This document shows, piece by piece, positions 34,231 to 43,542 of a stretch of 64,000 nt of DNA. Position 1 is the stretch's first letter. The number at the start of each line of letters is the position of its first letter. The translations under genes and the position numbers were made by a program. Location of the stretch: assembly GCA_964419055.1 (NCBI GenBank), contig CAYQNU010000002.1:203786-267785 (forward strand), in the 5' to 3' direction. This DNA comes from CAYQNU01 sp964419055 (GTDB lineage Bacteria; Bacteroidota; Bacteroidia; Flavobacteriales_D; Parvicellaceae). Below the pieces are notes generated by a model that saw only the letters and a list, made by a program, of their open reading frames with translations, searched no databases and was not told where the DNA came from.

Positions 34231-37200
34231 ATGTTAGCAAAAAAAAAAATTAAACTAACCATAGCTTTATTGGTAATTTCCTATTTTTCTTCTTTTTCCC
34301 AAAATAAGTTTACTTTACATCCTGTTGTTCAAACACGCCATACAAATATAATTCAGCATTATACGACTAATCAAACCGGAAAACTCTTATTAACATCGGA
34401 TAATTTGACCTGTAAATTATGGAATATTAAAACAGGGAGTTTATTACGCACGTTCGATGCACAATATGCCACATTTAACAAAAATGGCGATATACTTACC
34501 ATAAAAAGTCTTGGAGAGGATTACTCTGAGGTTAGTATTACCCAAAGAGATACACTATCCGTTGTTAAGTCAGTATATGTAAATGCAACATATGAAAAAT
34601 TATTTTGGAAACACGATTCAACAGCATTTTTAATCAATTCAGGAAGGAATAATTTCAGCGAATGTGGTAATGTATTATTGAATCCTCAAACCCTTGATAT
34701 TATACATTCATTTGATGCTTACAATGTAGTTGCAAATCAAGACATTATTCTCGTTGTAAATTATATTCGAAACAAAAAAGGTGGAGGGAGATACTCTTGC
34801 AGTAATATGGATTTCTCAGGAAAAGTCCAGTGGACCAAACCATTACCCGAACGATTCATTTCGTGTTGTACTAATACAAACTTTTACATCCAAAATGACC
34901 ATTTCATTTTTGATGAATTTAGTTACTTATTTAATAAACAAATTAATCACACCAGGGCTTATAAAGTAGAAAATGGCAGAAAAATAAAAATACAAAATTA
35001 CAGACCAAATCAACCTGAAGTAGGTTATGGTATAAGCAATATTATAACTCTCGGCAACAAGACATTTGGTATAGACAAAGGATATTCAGGTAGCTTTAGC
35101 AGATTTGTAGAAATTTTAGATAATAAACAAAGTAAATTTATAGCAAATGATATCGCCTATATAAGTGCCAGCAAGGACAATAAACAAGTTTTTTTAAGTC
35201 AATTCGATGGTGCATTTAAGATATATGATTTAAAATTAGACTCTATTTACAGAAGCATTAATGTTAAAGAGTCAATTACCAAAATAAAGAATGGATTTTT
35301 GTTGGGTAATTATTTCTATTTCTTTACCGAAGATGCTTCTTTGTATTCACTAAATGTCATTGAGTTCAAATTAACTCAACTTACAGCTGATTTTTTAGCA
35401 AGGGATTTGAATATTTCAGTAAATCATGAGTTAGAAATAGCCATATTTTACTCCGAAACGTATACCGATAATGGTAATCCTACTATAAAACAAGGAAGTA
35501 AATATTATTACTTAGAAAAAAACCAGATTTCTGAAAAATTAGGTCGACCTTTATGTATGTCTGCAGATGGAAACTATCTTGTTGTTGAGACGATCAGCGA
35601 TATTTCACTTTTAAATTTAAAAAATGGAGAGAAAAAATCGATAGTTAATTTGAAGGAAAAGTCAATAAATATTTCTCAAATAAGTCCTGATGAAAAATAC
35701 ATAGCACTGGCAATTGGGAATAAATTTATACTTTATAATATTCAAAACGAAACCACACAAACGAAAACTTTTATTTTCGATGAGCAAACTAAAACCACCT
35801 TAGATTTAGGTAAAAACTATTACAAATCTTCGACTCAAGGTTACGACCGAATTGTAATAAAATGGCATCCTAATTCACAAAATATTTTCATCGATTATAG
35901 TGGTTTCCAATCCATATTCAAACAAAATTTAAATCTAAAATTAGAAGACTTAGGTGTTGGAACTATAGATCATTCCGGAAAATATTTATTACTACAAGAA
36001 AAAAACACTTTAAATATTAACCAAATAAACTCCTCAAATTCAAGCAAAAAATACACTATTGGAGCCGATTGTAGCATAAGAGTATTGGACCACAATAAAG
36101 TTTGTGTGATTAAATCAGACCAATTATCAATTTTAGATATTGTTGATCTAAAAGAAACACAAATGAAAAGTGATCCTGATGATTTTTACAGTGTATTTTC
36201 TGATTACAAAGTCATCAAAACATTTGACGGACTTAGATTAATTATTTTTGATGAGGGTAGTGTAACTTATTTTGATGTGAATAATGGAAATAAAATCAAG
36301 GAAATAAAGTTGCCAACAAATAATTACAATTTCGCTCATCTCAATAAAGGTAAATATTCATTGGCCTATGATGAAATTTATGTTAGTCAAATGTACAAAA
36401 TCAATAATGAAACTGGAGAATTCCATATATTTCCTCCTGGTCATTTGCCAATTTTTTCAAGTCCTCTATTAATTGGTGAAGTGTTTACTTCTATTTCAAA
36501 CTTAGTCGGAAGTTCATTCTTTTCTAATCATCGTTCAATCTATGCCAAAAAACTTTCTGAAGTATATCTCAACAATCCAAACAACAAATATATGTTTACC
36601 TATTCTTTGAATGGGAGTTTTCATCTGTTTAATTTAGAAACGAATGAACTTATTTTAAGCATTACGCTGAGTCAAGACCAATATTTACTTTTAGCGCCAG
36701 ATAATTACTATGCTAAGTCAACGAACTTGTCTAGTATCAATTTTGCAAGAAATCAAAAACTTTATGATTTTGAACAATTCGATTTAAAATATAATCGTCC
36801 TGACATTATTTTGGAGAGACTGGAAATAGGTGACGTACGATTAAAAGAAGCTTATAAGAATGCCTATCTAAAACGATTGCGTAAACTTGGTTTTACCGAA
36901 GAAATGCTTATGGATGATTTTCATATTCCCGAATTACAGATTAAACATTTTGAACAACTCCTTAATACAACCAATGAAAGTTTTCTTGAATTAAATATAA
37001 AAGCCACTGACTCGATTTATAAATTAGATAAAATTAATATATGGATAAACGATGTGGCTATTTATGGCACTAGTGGTATTTCTATTCGTGATAAAGATAT
37101 TTCCGAAATTGAAACAAAACTTACCATTCCACTTGCTAATGGTAACAATAAAATTCAGATTTCGGTTTTAAATCTTGCTGGTGCCGAAAGCTATAAAGAA

Positions 37201-38058
37201 ACGGTAAACGTAAATTGCAAAGCAGGAAAAACCAATCCCAATTTATATGTAGTTTCCTTGGGGGTGAGTAAATTCAAAAATAAAAGCTTTAATTTGAGAT
37301 TTGCTGCTAAAGATGCTGTGGATATGGCTAAAGTGTATGCCAACAATAAAAACTATGGCCAGGTATTTACAAAATCATTGACCAATCAAGAAGTGATCAA
37401 AGAAAACATCGAACAATTGCGTGAATTTTTAAAGACTGCTGATATAAATGATGAAGTTATTGTGTTTTTTGCTGGTCATGGCGTATTGGATGCTCAATTG
37501 GATTATTATTTGGCCAGTTATGATATGGATTTCAGCAATCCTGCGGCTAAAGGCATTGCTTATGAATCACTTGAACGCTTGTTGGACGGCATTGCTCCTC
37601 TCAAAAAAATATTGTTGATTGATGCCTGCCACAGTGGTGAAATTGATAAAGATGAAGTAGCCATAACCACCTCAACTGAGGAAGAAACAGGTGATATAAA
37701 GTTTAGAAATGTAGGAAACACCATAGCCAATAAAGACGGACAACTCGGTTTGCAAAATACCTCAGAATTGACCAAATCACTCTTTGCAGACCTCCGAAAA
37801 GGTACCGGTGCAACAGTGATCTCCTCAGCTGGAGGTATGGAGTTTGCCATGGAAAGCAGCCAATGGCAAAATGGATTATTTACCTACTGTTTTATTAACG
37901 GACTGCAATCCAAAGCTGCCGACCTCAATAAAGATGGTGTAATTATGCTCTCTGAACTGCAACAATACGTGGCAACGCAAGTAACCCAATTATCCAACGG
38001 AAAACAACAACCTACTTCGCGTATTGAAAACAACGTGTTGGATTGGAGGGTGTGGTAA
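34231..38058 (+). CDS. Secreted WD40 repeat-caspase (C14) fusion protein 3
   Basis: 1275 residues with signal peptide (IALLVISYFSSFSQ). Residues ~25-830 are a divergent propeller region with only a few WD40-like strands (CKLWNIKTGSLLRTF). The shared linker EQFDLKYNRPDIILERLEI and Ig-like INIWINDVAIYGTSG follow. The caspase domain has His1083 (AGHG) and Cys1133 (DACHSGE), with an EF-hand loop DLNKDGVIMLSE at 1231-1242. The 179 bp upstream gap contains a TAATTTTG box at 34192-34199, so it may have its own promoter. The opposite-strand SRPBCC gene ends 14 bp beyond its stop. Confidence 0.93.
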   Translation: MLAKKKIKLTIALLVISYFSSFSQNKFTLHPVVQTRHTNIIQHYTTNQTGKLLLTSDNLTCKLWNIKTGSLLRTFDAQYATFNKNGDILTIKSLGEDYSEVSITQRDTLSVVKSVYVNATYEKLFWKHDSTAFLINSGRNNFSECGNVLLNPQTLDIIHSFDAYNVVANQDIILVVNYIRNKKGGGRYSCSNMDFSGKVQWTKPLPERFISCCTNTNFYIQNDHFIFDEFSYLFNKQINHTRAYKVENGRKIKIQNYRPNQPEVGYGISNIITLGNKTFGIDKGYSGSFSRFVEILDNKQSKFIANDIAYISASKDNKQVFLSQFDGAFKIYDLKLDSIYRSINVKESITKIKNGFLLGNYFYFFTEDASLYSLNVIEFKLTQLTADFLARDLNISVNHELEIAIFYSETYTDNGNPTIKQGSKYYYLEKNQISEKLGRPLCMSADGNYLVVETISDISLLNLKNGEKKSIVNLKEKSINISQISPDEKYIALAIGNKFILYNIQNETTQTKTFIFDEQTKTTLDLGKNYYKSSTQGYDRIVIKWHPNSQNIFIDYSGFQSIFKQNLNLKLEDLGVGTIDHSGKYLLLQEKNTLNINQINSSNSSKKYTIGADCSIRVLDHNKVCVIKSDQLSILDIVDLKETQMKSDPDDFYSVFSDYKVIKTFDGLRLIIFDEGSVTYFDVNNGNKIKEIKLPTNNYNFAHLNKGKYSLAYDEIYVSQMYKINNETGEFHIFPPGHLPIFSSPLLIGEVFTSISNLVGSSFFSNHRSIYAKKLSEVYLNNPNNKYMFTYSLNGSFHLFNLETNELILSITLSQDQYLLLAPDNYYAKSTNLSSINFARNQKLYDFEQFDLKYNRPDIILERLEIGDVRLKEAYKNAYLKRLRKLGFTEEMLMDDFHIPELQIKHFEQLLNTTNESFLELNIKATDSIYKLDKINIWINDVAIYGTSGISIRDKDISEIETKLTIPLANGNNKIQISVLNLAGAESYKETVNVNCKAGKTNPNLYVVSLGVSKFKNKSFNLRFAAKDAVDMAKVYANNKNYGQVFTKSLTNQEVIKENIEQLREFLKTADINDEVIVFFAGHGVLDAQLDYYLASYDMDFSNPAAKGIAYESLERLLDGIAPLKKILLIDACHSGEIDKDEVAITTSTEEETGDIKFRNVGNTIANKDGQLGLQNTSELTKSLFADLRKGTGATVISSAGGMEFAMESSQWQNGLFTYCFINGLQSKAADLNKDGVIMLSELQQYVATQVTQLSNGKQQPTSRIENNVLDWRVW
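37302..38058 (+). repeat. Near-identical caspase-domain segment, copy 2 (partner 33295..34051)
   Basis: Second member of the ungapped 757 bp pair described at 33295; the differences are scattered and largely at third codon positions. Confidence 0.9.
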
Positions 38059-38071
38059 TATAATGGTATAT

Positions 38072-38575
38072 TTATTGATAAAGATAGGGTTCTTCGTCAT
38101 CAACCATTTTTCTAATATTCTCCACAACCCTTTTCATATACATTTTCCAAAAAGTTTTGGCAAAAATATAATTTAAAGGATACCATATAAAAGTTTTTGA
38201 ATGCAATGAATAGATGTATTCAATCCCTATTTTGTTGGGTTGCAATTCGGTTGTTTTCCATTCACCTTCAAACTTATAAAATCCTAACATCCAAGATTGA
38301 AACTGATCTACTTGAATTTTCCAATACGTATTTTCTATTCGCTCAATTACTCGGTCCATAGAAATAAATCCTCCTTTTTGTGTAATTGATTTTTCGGCAA
38401 ATACTTTTTTACTAGATCCGGGCTGCCCCCATAATTCATCCTCAGAAACGTGTGAAATTTTTGGCATAAAACCAAATCCAGTATGAACTTTGGATAGGTC
38501 GGTCAACATGGGTGTCTTAAACGCCCGTTCTAATGAACAATGAAAAATTGCGTTTACTTTAACTTTAAAAATCAT
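38072..38575 (-). CDS. SRPBCC superfamily (START-like) protein
   Basis: 167 residues from the ATG at 38575, one base after the mazG stop (TGAAATG); a longer frame from 38620 would overlap mazG by 44 bp. The sequence FKVKVNAIFHCSLERAFKTPML and the final amphipathic helix (FWKMYMKRVVENIRKMV) fit the START/PYP-like hydrophobic ligand-binding fold of SRPBCC proteins. The ligand is unknown. Cytoplasmic, with no signal. It is co-transcribed with mazG. Confidence 0.75.
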   Translation of the reverse strand: MIFKVKVNAIFHCSLERAFKTPMLTDLSKVHTGFGFMPKISHVSEDELWGQPGSSKKVFAEKSITQKGGFISMDRVIERIENTYWKIQVDQFQSWMLGFYKFEGEWKTTELQPNKIGIEYIYSLHSKTFIWYPLNYIFAKTFWKMYMKRVVENIRKMVDDEEPYLYQ

Positions 38576-38576
38576 T

Positions 38577-39353
38577 TCACAATAATTTGGCTCGGTTCCA
38601 ATAAAGGTCCATTTCTTCAAGGGTCATATCTTTGAGTTCCTTGCCATCTTTTTTGCTTTCGATTTCAAGGTATTGAAATCGTTTAATGAATTTTTTATTT
38701 GTGCGCTCTAAGGCACTTTCTGGATCAACACCTACAAAACGTGCATAATTAATCATCGAAAAAAGAACGTCACCAAATTCATCTTCAATTTTTAATTCAT
38801 TATTTTCCTTTTTTACCTCATCATTTAATTCCTGAATTTCTTCCTGTACTTTTTCAAATACTTGATCAGCATTGTCCCAATCAAATCCTACACCTCGAGC
38901 TTTTTCTTGAATTCTTGTGGCCTTCACCATGGCGGGCAACGATTTTGGTACTCCCTCTAAAACAGATTTTTTGCCACTTTTTAGTTTTATTTGTTCCCAG
39001 TTTGCCTTCACTTGCTCTTCGGTTTCGGCAATCACATCACTGTATATATGTGGATGACGCTTTACCAATTTGTCACAAACAGTGTTCAAAACATCGGCTA
39101 TATCAAAAGCATTTTTCTCAGATGCAATTTTAGCATAAAAAACCATATGCAAAAGAATATCGCCCAATTCTCCTTTTATCTCAATTAAATCACCTTCCAA
39201 TATAGCATCTGCTAATTCATAGGTTTCCTCAATAGTAAGATATCTAAGTGTTTCTAATGTTTGTTTTTTATCCCAAGGACATTTTGCTCTTAAATCATCC
39301 ATTATGTCGAGTAATCGACCAAAAGCCTCCATTTTTTCTTGACGTGTTGCCAT
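38577..39353 (-). CDS. mazG: MazG nucleoside triphosphate pyrophosphohydrolase
   Basis: 258 residues from the ATG at 39353 (MATRQEKMEAF). It contains two all-alpha MazG domains: CPWDKKQTLETLRYLTIEE followed by the ExxE...ELGD metal-binding pattern (EIKGELGDILLH), and a second one with EEIQELNDE...EDEFGDVLFSM. It hydrolyses (d)NTPs to monophosphates and pyrophosphate and sanitises the nucleotide pool. Full length for the family. An upstream TTG at 39377 is rejected because it lies in the -7 box. Forms an operon with the SRPBCC gene. Confidence 0.94.
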   Translation of the reverse strand: MATRQEKMEAFGRLLDIMDDLRAKCPWDKKQTLETLRYLTIEETYELADAILEGDLIEIKGELGDILLHMVFYAKIASEKNAFDIADVLNTVCDKLVKRHPHIYSDVIAETEEQVKANWEQIKLKSGKKSVLEGVPKSLPAMVKATRIQEKARGVGFDWDNADQVFEKVQEEIQELNDEVKKENNELKIEDEFGDVLFSMINYARFVGVDPESALERTNKKFIKRFQYLEIESKKDGKELKDMTLEEMDLYWNRAKLL

Positions 39354-39374
39354 ATGATTATCTGTTTTCAGCAA

Positions 39375-39382
39375 CAAAAGTA
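39375..39382 (-). promoter_or_regulatory. -7 promoter box of mazG
   Basis: TACTTTTG on the minus strand fits TAnnTTTG and lies 22 bp before the ATG at 39353. No convincing -33 box was found. Confidence 0.5.
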
Positions 39383-39421
39383 AGGAATAAAAAGATGATA
39401 AATAAGGATATTAAGTTGCTT

Positions 39422-40102
39422 CTAATTCAAACTGGGTATGGTCATAAATTCTTCGGGAATGACTAATCCAGTCTTTACAGCAAACATCACAATAGCCGCT
39501 GTGTTGTTCACTCCCAATTTTTTCATAATGTTTTTCCTATGAGTATTAACCGTGTGATTACTGATATACAATACCACCGAAATTTGCGCATTGGTGTATC
39601 CTTCAGCAATCAATTTTATAATTTCTAATTCTCTTTCACTTAAATATACAGGATCACAACTCAATGAATCTTCAATGTTATCAATATCCACATTTTCATT
39701 GCGCATTTGTTCTAAAAGTTCGCCACAAAAAAACTTTTTGCCCTCTGCTGTGGCAATAATTGCCTCTATAATTTCATTTCTTGAGCAATCTTTTTTAACA
39801 TAACTTTTTATACCGTTCTTTATACCTTTGGTAACAATATTGCCTACGCGCTCTCCGGTTATTCCTAGCCATTTAATGGAGGGCTGAACTATTTTACTCG
39901 ATTTGATAACATCAATTGAAAAATTCTTAGCCATATAATCAATTAAGATAACATCTGGCGTAAATTCTTTAATTTTTAACAATAACTCCTCATTACTATT
40001 GGCAAACCCCAATAACTCAATCTCCTCACAATTTTTTAATAACTGTGTTGAACCCATTTGAAACAATTCACTGCTCTCGGCAATAAGTAATTTGATAATC
40101 AT
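39422..40102 (-). CDS. LuxR/NarL-type response regulator
   Basis: 226 residues from the ATG at 40102. Residues ~1-120 are a receiver-like domain with the phosphoacceptor position Asp55 (VILIDY), Thr near LGIT and Lys in YVKKD. The usual N-terminal acidic pair is replaced by Glu-Ser (AES), so phosphorylation may be altered. Residues ~155-215 are a LuxR-type HTH (LSERELEIIKLIAEGYTNAQIS...NTHRKNIMKKLGV). It probably activates transcription. No histidine kinase gene is adjacent. An earlier in-frame codon at 40114 overlaps the -7 box. Confidence 0.9.
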   Translation of the reverse strand: MIIKLLIAESSELFQMGSTQLLKNCEEIELLGFANSNEELLLKIKEFTPDVILIDYMAKNFSIDVIKSSKIVQPSIKWLGITGERVGNIVTKGIKNGIKSYVKKDCSRNEIIEAIIATAEGKKFFCGELLEQMRNENVDIDNIEDSLSCDPVYLSERELEIIKLIAEGYTNAQISVVLYISNHTVNTHRKNIMKKLGVNNTAAIVMFAVKTGLVIPEEFMTIPSLN

Positions 40103-40111
40103 ATATAGTTG

Positions 40112-40119
40112 CAAAGATA
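40112..40119 (-). promoter_or_regulatory. -7 promoter box of the response regulator
   Basis: TATCTTTG on the minus strand lies 9 bp before the ATG at 40102, so the transcript is predicted to have almost no leader. Confidence 0.55.
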
Positions 40120-40203
40120 GAAAAAAAAACGCTTATTTGGAATAATTCTTAATAAAAAGATGACTGTTCGTAATAAAAAAAACAGCAATTATAAAATCCT
40201 TAT

Positions 40204-40590
40204 CTACAATGATCGTGTCCAAGTTACAATACTTCCATCTGTATCCAATATCAACTCTTCTTCATCAACAGAAACTATAACCGTATAAGATTCGGTGCCA
40301 TAAGCTGATGTAATCATAACATTATTTTCAATTCTATAATCGGCTCCTTCTTCCATACCATCACTGTAAACTTTATTTTCGTCCAAGAACATCCAAAACT
40401 CCAAGCCACTCTCCTCGTCAATAAAAATCCATTTCCCCAAAATCAAATCTTTTGGGTCCTCCGATACTTCTTTTGTTTCTTGTGTTTCTGACTTGGTTTC
40501 TGTACCCGAATTGCAATTAATCATCAATACCGCAATAACCGGAATAATAAGCCATTTATAAAATCCCACTTTATTCATTTTTAGTTCCAT
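40204..40590 (-). CDS. Hypothetical lipoprotein with lipocalin-like body
   Basis: 128 residues from the ATG at 40590; the ATG at 40578 (MNKVGFYKW) is an equally possible start. The signal peptide ends in LMINC, an atypical but plausible Bacteroidota lipobox. A Thr/Glu/Lys-rich linker follows, then LILGKWIFIDEESGLEFWMFLDENKVYSDG, the GxW strand layout of small lipocalin-like lipoproteins. Function unknown. The response regulator gene lies downstream after 102 bp; co-transcription is unclear because that gene has its own -7 box. Confidence 0.75.
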   Translation of the reverse strand: MELKMNKVGFYKWLIIPVIAVLMINCNSGTETKSETQETKEVSEDPKDLILGKWIFIDEESGLEFWMFLDENKVYSDGMEEGADYRIENNVMITSAYGTESYTVIVSVDEEELILDTDGSIVTWTRSL

Positions 40591-40605
40591 TTTCAATTAG
40601 ATTTT

Positions 40606-40613
40606 CAAATGTA
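40606..40613 (-). promoter_or_regulatory. -7 promoter box of the lipoprotein gene
   Basis: TACATTTG on the minus strand fits TAnnTTTG and lies 16 bp before the ATG at 40590. Confidence 0.45.
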
Positions 40614-40733
40614 GCAGAATTTTACATATGAACTATAAAGAATTGCAAAATGAACAGTAATTGCAGAATTTTCATAGTATTTTTTCATTAAAATAGACGT
40701 CATCTTGTCGATTACTATTAACTTCGCAACCTC

Positions 40734-43532
40734 ATGAACCAAAAGCCACGAACATACCGAACTCACATTGTTATCAAAGGAGCAAAAGTACACAATTTAA
40801 AAAATGTTGATGTAGCCATCCCTAGAAACAAAATAACCGTAATTACTGGACTTTCAGGTTCAGGTAAATCCAGTTTGGCATTCGACACTTTATATGCAGA
40901 AGGTCAAAGAAGATACATCGAAAGTTTAAGTTCTTATGCGCGTCAGTTTTTGGGTAAATTAGAAAAACCAGATGTTGAGAGTATCAAAGGAATTGCACCA
41001 GCAATTGCCATTGAACAAAAAGTAAATTCGCGCAATCCCCGTTCTACTGTTGGAACGTCTACAGAAATTTATGATTTTTTGAAACTTCTTTTTGCGCGGG
41101 TAGGGAAAACCATTTCTCCCATTTCTGGCAAAGAGGTGAAAAAAGAACGTATTGGTGATGTTTTAGAATTTATTAAGGCACAAAAAGAGGATGAAAAGGC
41201 CATTATTATTGCCCCTTTAACCGTTCCTTCTGATAGAACCATGCTCAAACAATTATTGTTGTTACAAGAACAAGGATATTCAAGAGTTTATCACAATAAC
41301 GAGATTGTCTCTATAGAAGATGCACTCAAAAAATCGAAGGAATTTACCTCTCCCATTCAGTTAATATTAGATAGAGTTGTTTGTAATCCTTCAGAAGAAA
41401 ACATTTCAAGGATTGCTGAAAGTGTTGAACGTTCTTTTACTGAAAGCAGTGGTTATTGTAAAATCATTTTGTTTAATGAATCAAAAACGGAACGATTTTT
41501 TTCCAATAAATTTGAATTAGATGGAATCGTTTATGAAGAACCTTCTGTAGATTTTTTCTCCTTCAATAACCCTTATGGTGCTTGCCCAACCTGTGAAGGG
41601 TTTGGTCAAGTAATTGGAATTGATAGGAATTTAGTAATACCCAACAAAAGTCTATCGATTTATGAAGATGCAGTTGTTTGTTGGAAAGGTGAAACCATGT
41701 CTCTTTGGAAAAACGAATTGGTAATGAATGCCCATCATTTCGATTTCCCAATACATAAACCGTACAACGAACTTTCAGAATCTCAAATTGACCTACTTTG
41801 GAATGGGAACAAGTATTTTAGCGGATTAAATGCCTTTTTTAAATACCTTGAATCTCAAACTTATAAAATCCAATACCGAGTAATGTTAAGTCGTTACAGA
41901 GGTAAAACCAATTGTAATGATTGTAAAGGCACTAAATTGAGGAAAGATGCCCATTATGTGAAAATTGGTGGCTTATCAATTGTGGAAATTACAGCCAAAA
42001 CAATTGAAGATTGCTCTACTTTTTTTGGACAACTAAAACTTACAGAATTAGAAAAACAAATAGCCAACAGGTTGTTAGTTGAAGTGCAAACAAGATTGGA
42101 ATATTTGAGTAAAGTTGGTTTGGGTTATTTAACCCTAACTCGATTATCGAATACTCTTTCGGGAGGGGAATCTCAACGAATCAATTTGGCCACCAGTATT
42201 GGAAGCAGTTTAGTAGGTTCAATGTATATTTTAGATGAACCGAGTATTGGATTACACCCAAGAGATACGCATCGATTAATTGAAGTGTTAAAGTCGTTGC
42301 GCGATTTAGGAAATACCGTTGTCATAGTTGAACACGAAGAAGAAATTATGCGTGCAGCTGATGAAATCGTAGATATGGGACCAATGGCTGGAACCAATGG
42401 AGGAGAAGTTGTTTTCCAAGGCAACCACGATGATTTAATTAAAAGTGAAAAAAGTTTAACGGCCAAATACCTTACGGGAAGAGAAAAAATTGCACTCCCT
42501 GAAACACGCAGAAAATGGCGTAACTTTTTTGAAATTAAAGGAGCTCGAGAAAATAATTTAAAAAACGTAACCGTAAAAATTCCATTGGAGATATTAACCG
42601 TAATTACGGGTGTTAGTGGAAGTGGTAAGTCCACATTGGTTAAACAAATATTGTATCCTAGTCTTAAAAAACATTATGGAGGGATTTCTGGAACCATAGG
42701 TCAACACGATGCTGTAACGGGTGATTTTAAACTCATTCAAGATGTAGAATTTATTGATCAAAATCCGATAGGAAAAAGCTCTAGAAGTAACCCCGTTACC
42801 TACGTTAAAGCTTACGATGAGATAAGAGAATTATATGCTCAACAACAGTTGTCTAAAGTAAGTGGATTTAAACCGTCCCACTTTAGTTTTAATGTGGAAG
42901 GAGGCAGATGTGATGCTTGTGAAGGTGAAGGCCAAATAAAAGTGTCTATGCAATTTATGGCCGATATTTATCTTACTTGTGAATCGTGTAACGGAAAAAG
43001 ATTTAAAGAAGAAGTATTGGAAGTTAAATATAAAGATAAACACATTTCCGATATCTTAGACCTTACTATTGATGATGCTATCTTATTTTTTGAGGATAAT
43101 GAAAACAGAATCTGTTCCAAAATAATTGAAAAAATAAAACCACTTCAAGAAGTTGGATTGGGGTATATTAAATTAGGACAATCGAGCAATACACTTTCGG
43201 GTGGAGAAGCTCAACGTATCAAATTAGCCTCTTTTTTGGGCAAAAAAAATAGCACTCAAAAGACCTTATTTATTTTTGATGAACCTACCACTGGATTGCA
43301 CTTTTATGACATTCAAAAATTATTAATCGCCATAAATTCATTAATTGAGTTAGGGCACAGTGTTGTAGTTATTGAGCACAATGGTGAAATCATTAAATGC
43401 GCTGATTGGGTTATCGATTTAGGTCCAGAAGGAGGTAACGCTGGTGGAAATATCGTTTTTGAAGGTACCCCAGAAAACTTATTAAAATGTAAAGATTCTT
43501 ACACAGGAAAATTCTTAAATGGTAAATTGTAA
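40734..43532 (+). CDS. uvrA: UvrABC excinuclease subunit A
   Basis: A 932-residue UvrA, the DNA-damage recognition ATPase of nucleotide excision repair. It is full length. N-terminal cassette: Walker A GLSGSGKSSLAF and LSGGESQRINLA. The first zinc module has CPTCEGFG and CNDCKG. Second cassette: GVSGSGKSTLVK, zinc module CDACEGEG...CESCNGKR, signature LSGGEAQRIKLA and Walker B IFDEPTTGLHF. It works with UvrB and UvrC (not in the window) in the cytoplasm. It converges with the DnaJ-domain gene, whose stop lies 11 bp beyond. Confidence 0.98.
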   Translation: MNQKPRTYRTHIVIKGAKVHNLKNVDVAIPRNKITVITGLSGSGKSSLAFDTLYAEGQRRYIESLSSYARQFLGKLEKPDVESIKGIAPAIAIEQKVNSRNPRSTVGTSTEIYDFLKLLFARVGKTISPISGKEVKKERIGDVLEFIKAQKEDEKAIIIAPLTVPSDRTMLKQLLLLQEQGYSRVYHNNEIVSIEDALKKSKEFTSPIQLILDRVVCNPSEENISRIAESVERSFTESSGYCKIILFNESKTERFFSNKFELDGIVYEEPSVDFFSFNNPYGACPTCEGFGQVIGIDRNLVIPNKSLSIYEDAVVCWKGETMSLWKNELVMNAHHFDFPIHKPYNELSESQIDLLWNGNKYFSGLNAFFKYLESQTYKIQYRVMLSRYRGKTNCNDCKGTKLRKDAHYVKIGGLSIVEITAKTIEDCSTFFGQLKLTELEKQIANRLLVEVQTRLEYLSKVGLGYLTLTRLSNTLSGGESQRINLATSIGSSLVGSMYILDEPSIGLHPRDTHRLIEVLKSLRDLGNTVVIVEHEEEIMRAADEIVDMGPMAGTNGGEVVFQGNHDDLIKSEKSLTAKYLTGREKIALPETRRKWRNFFEIKGARENNLKNVTVKIPLEILTVITGVSGSGKSTLVKQILYPSLKKHYGGISGTIGQHDAVTGDFKLIQDVEFIDQNPIGKSSRSNPVTYVKAYDEIRELYAQQQLSKVSGFKPSHFSFNVEGGRCDACEGEGQIKVSMQFMADIYLTCESCNGKRFKEEVLEVKYKDKHISDILDLTIDDAILFFEDNENRICSKIIEKIKPLQEVGLGYIKLGQSSNTLSGGEAQRIKLASFLGKKNSTQKTLFIFDEPTTGLHFYDIQKLLIAINSLIELGHSVVVIEHNGEIIKCADWVIDLGPEGGNAGGNIVFEGTPENLLKCKDSYTGKFLNGKL

Positions 43533-43542
43533 TAAAGAAACA

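Noticed and set aside
42173..42634. 153-codon minus-strand ORF inside uvrA
   Set aside because: Antisense reading of conserved UvrA codons.
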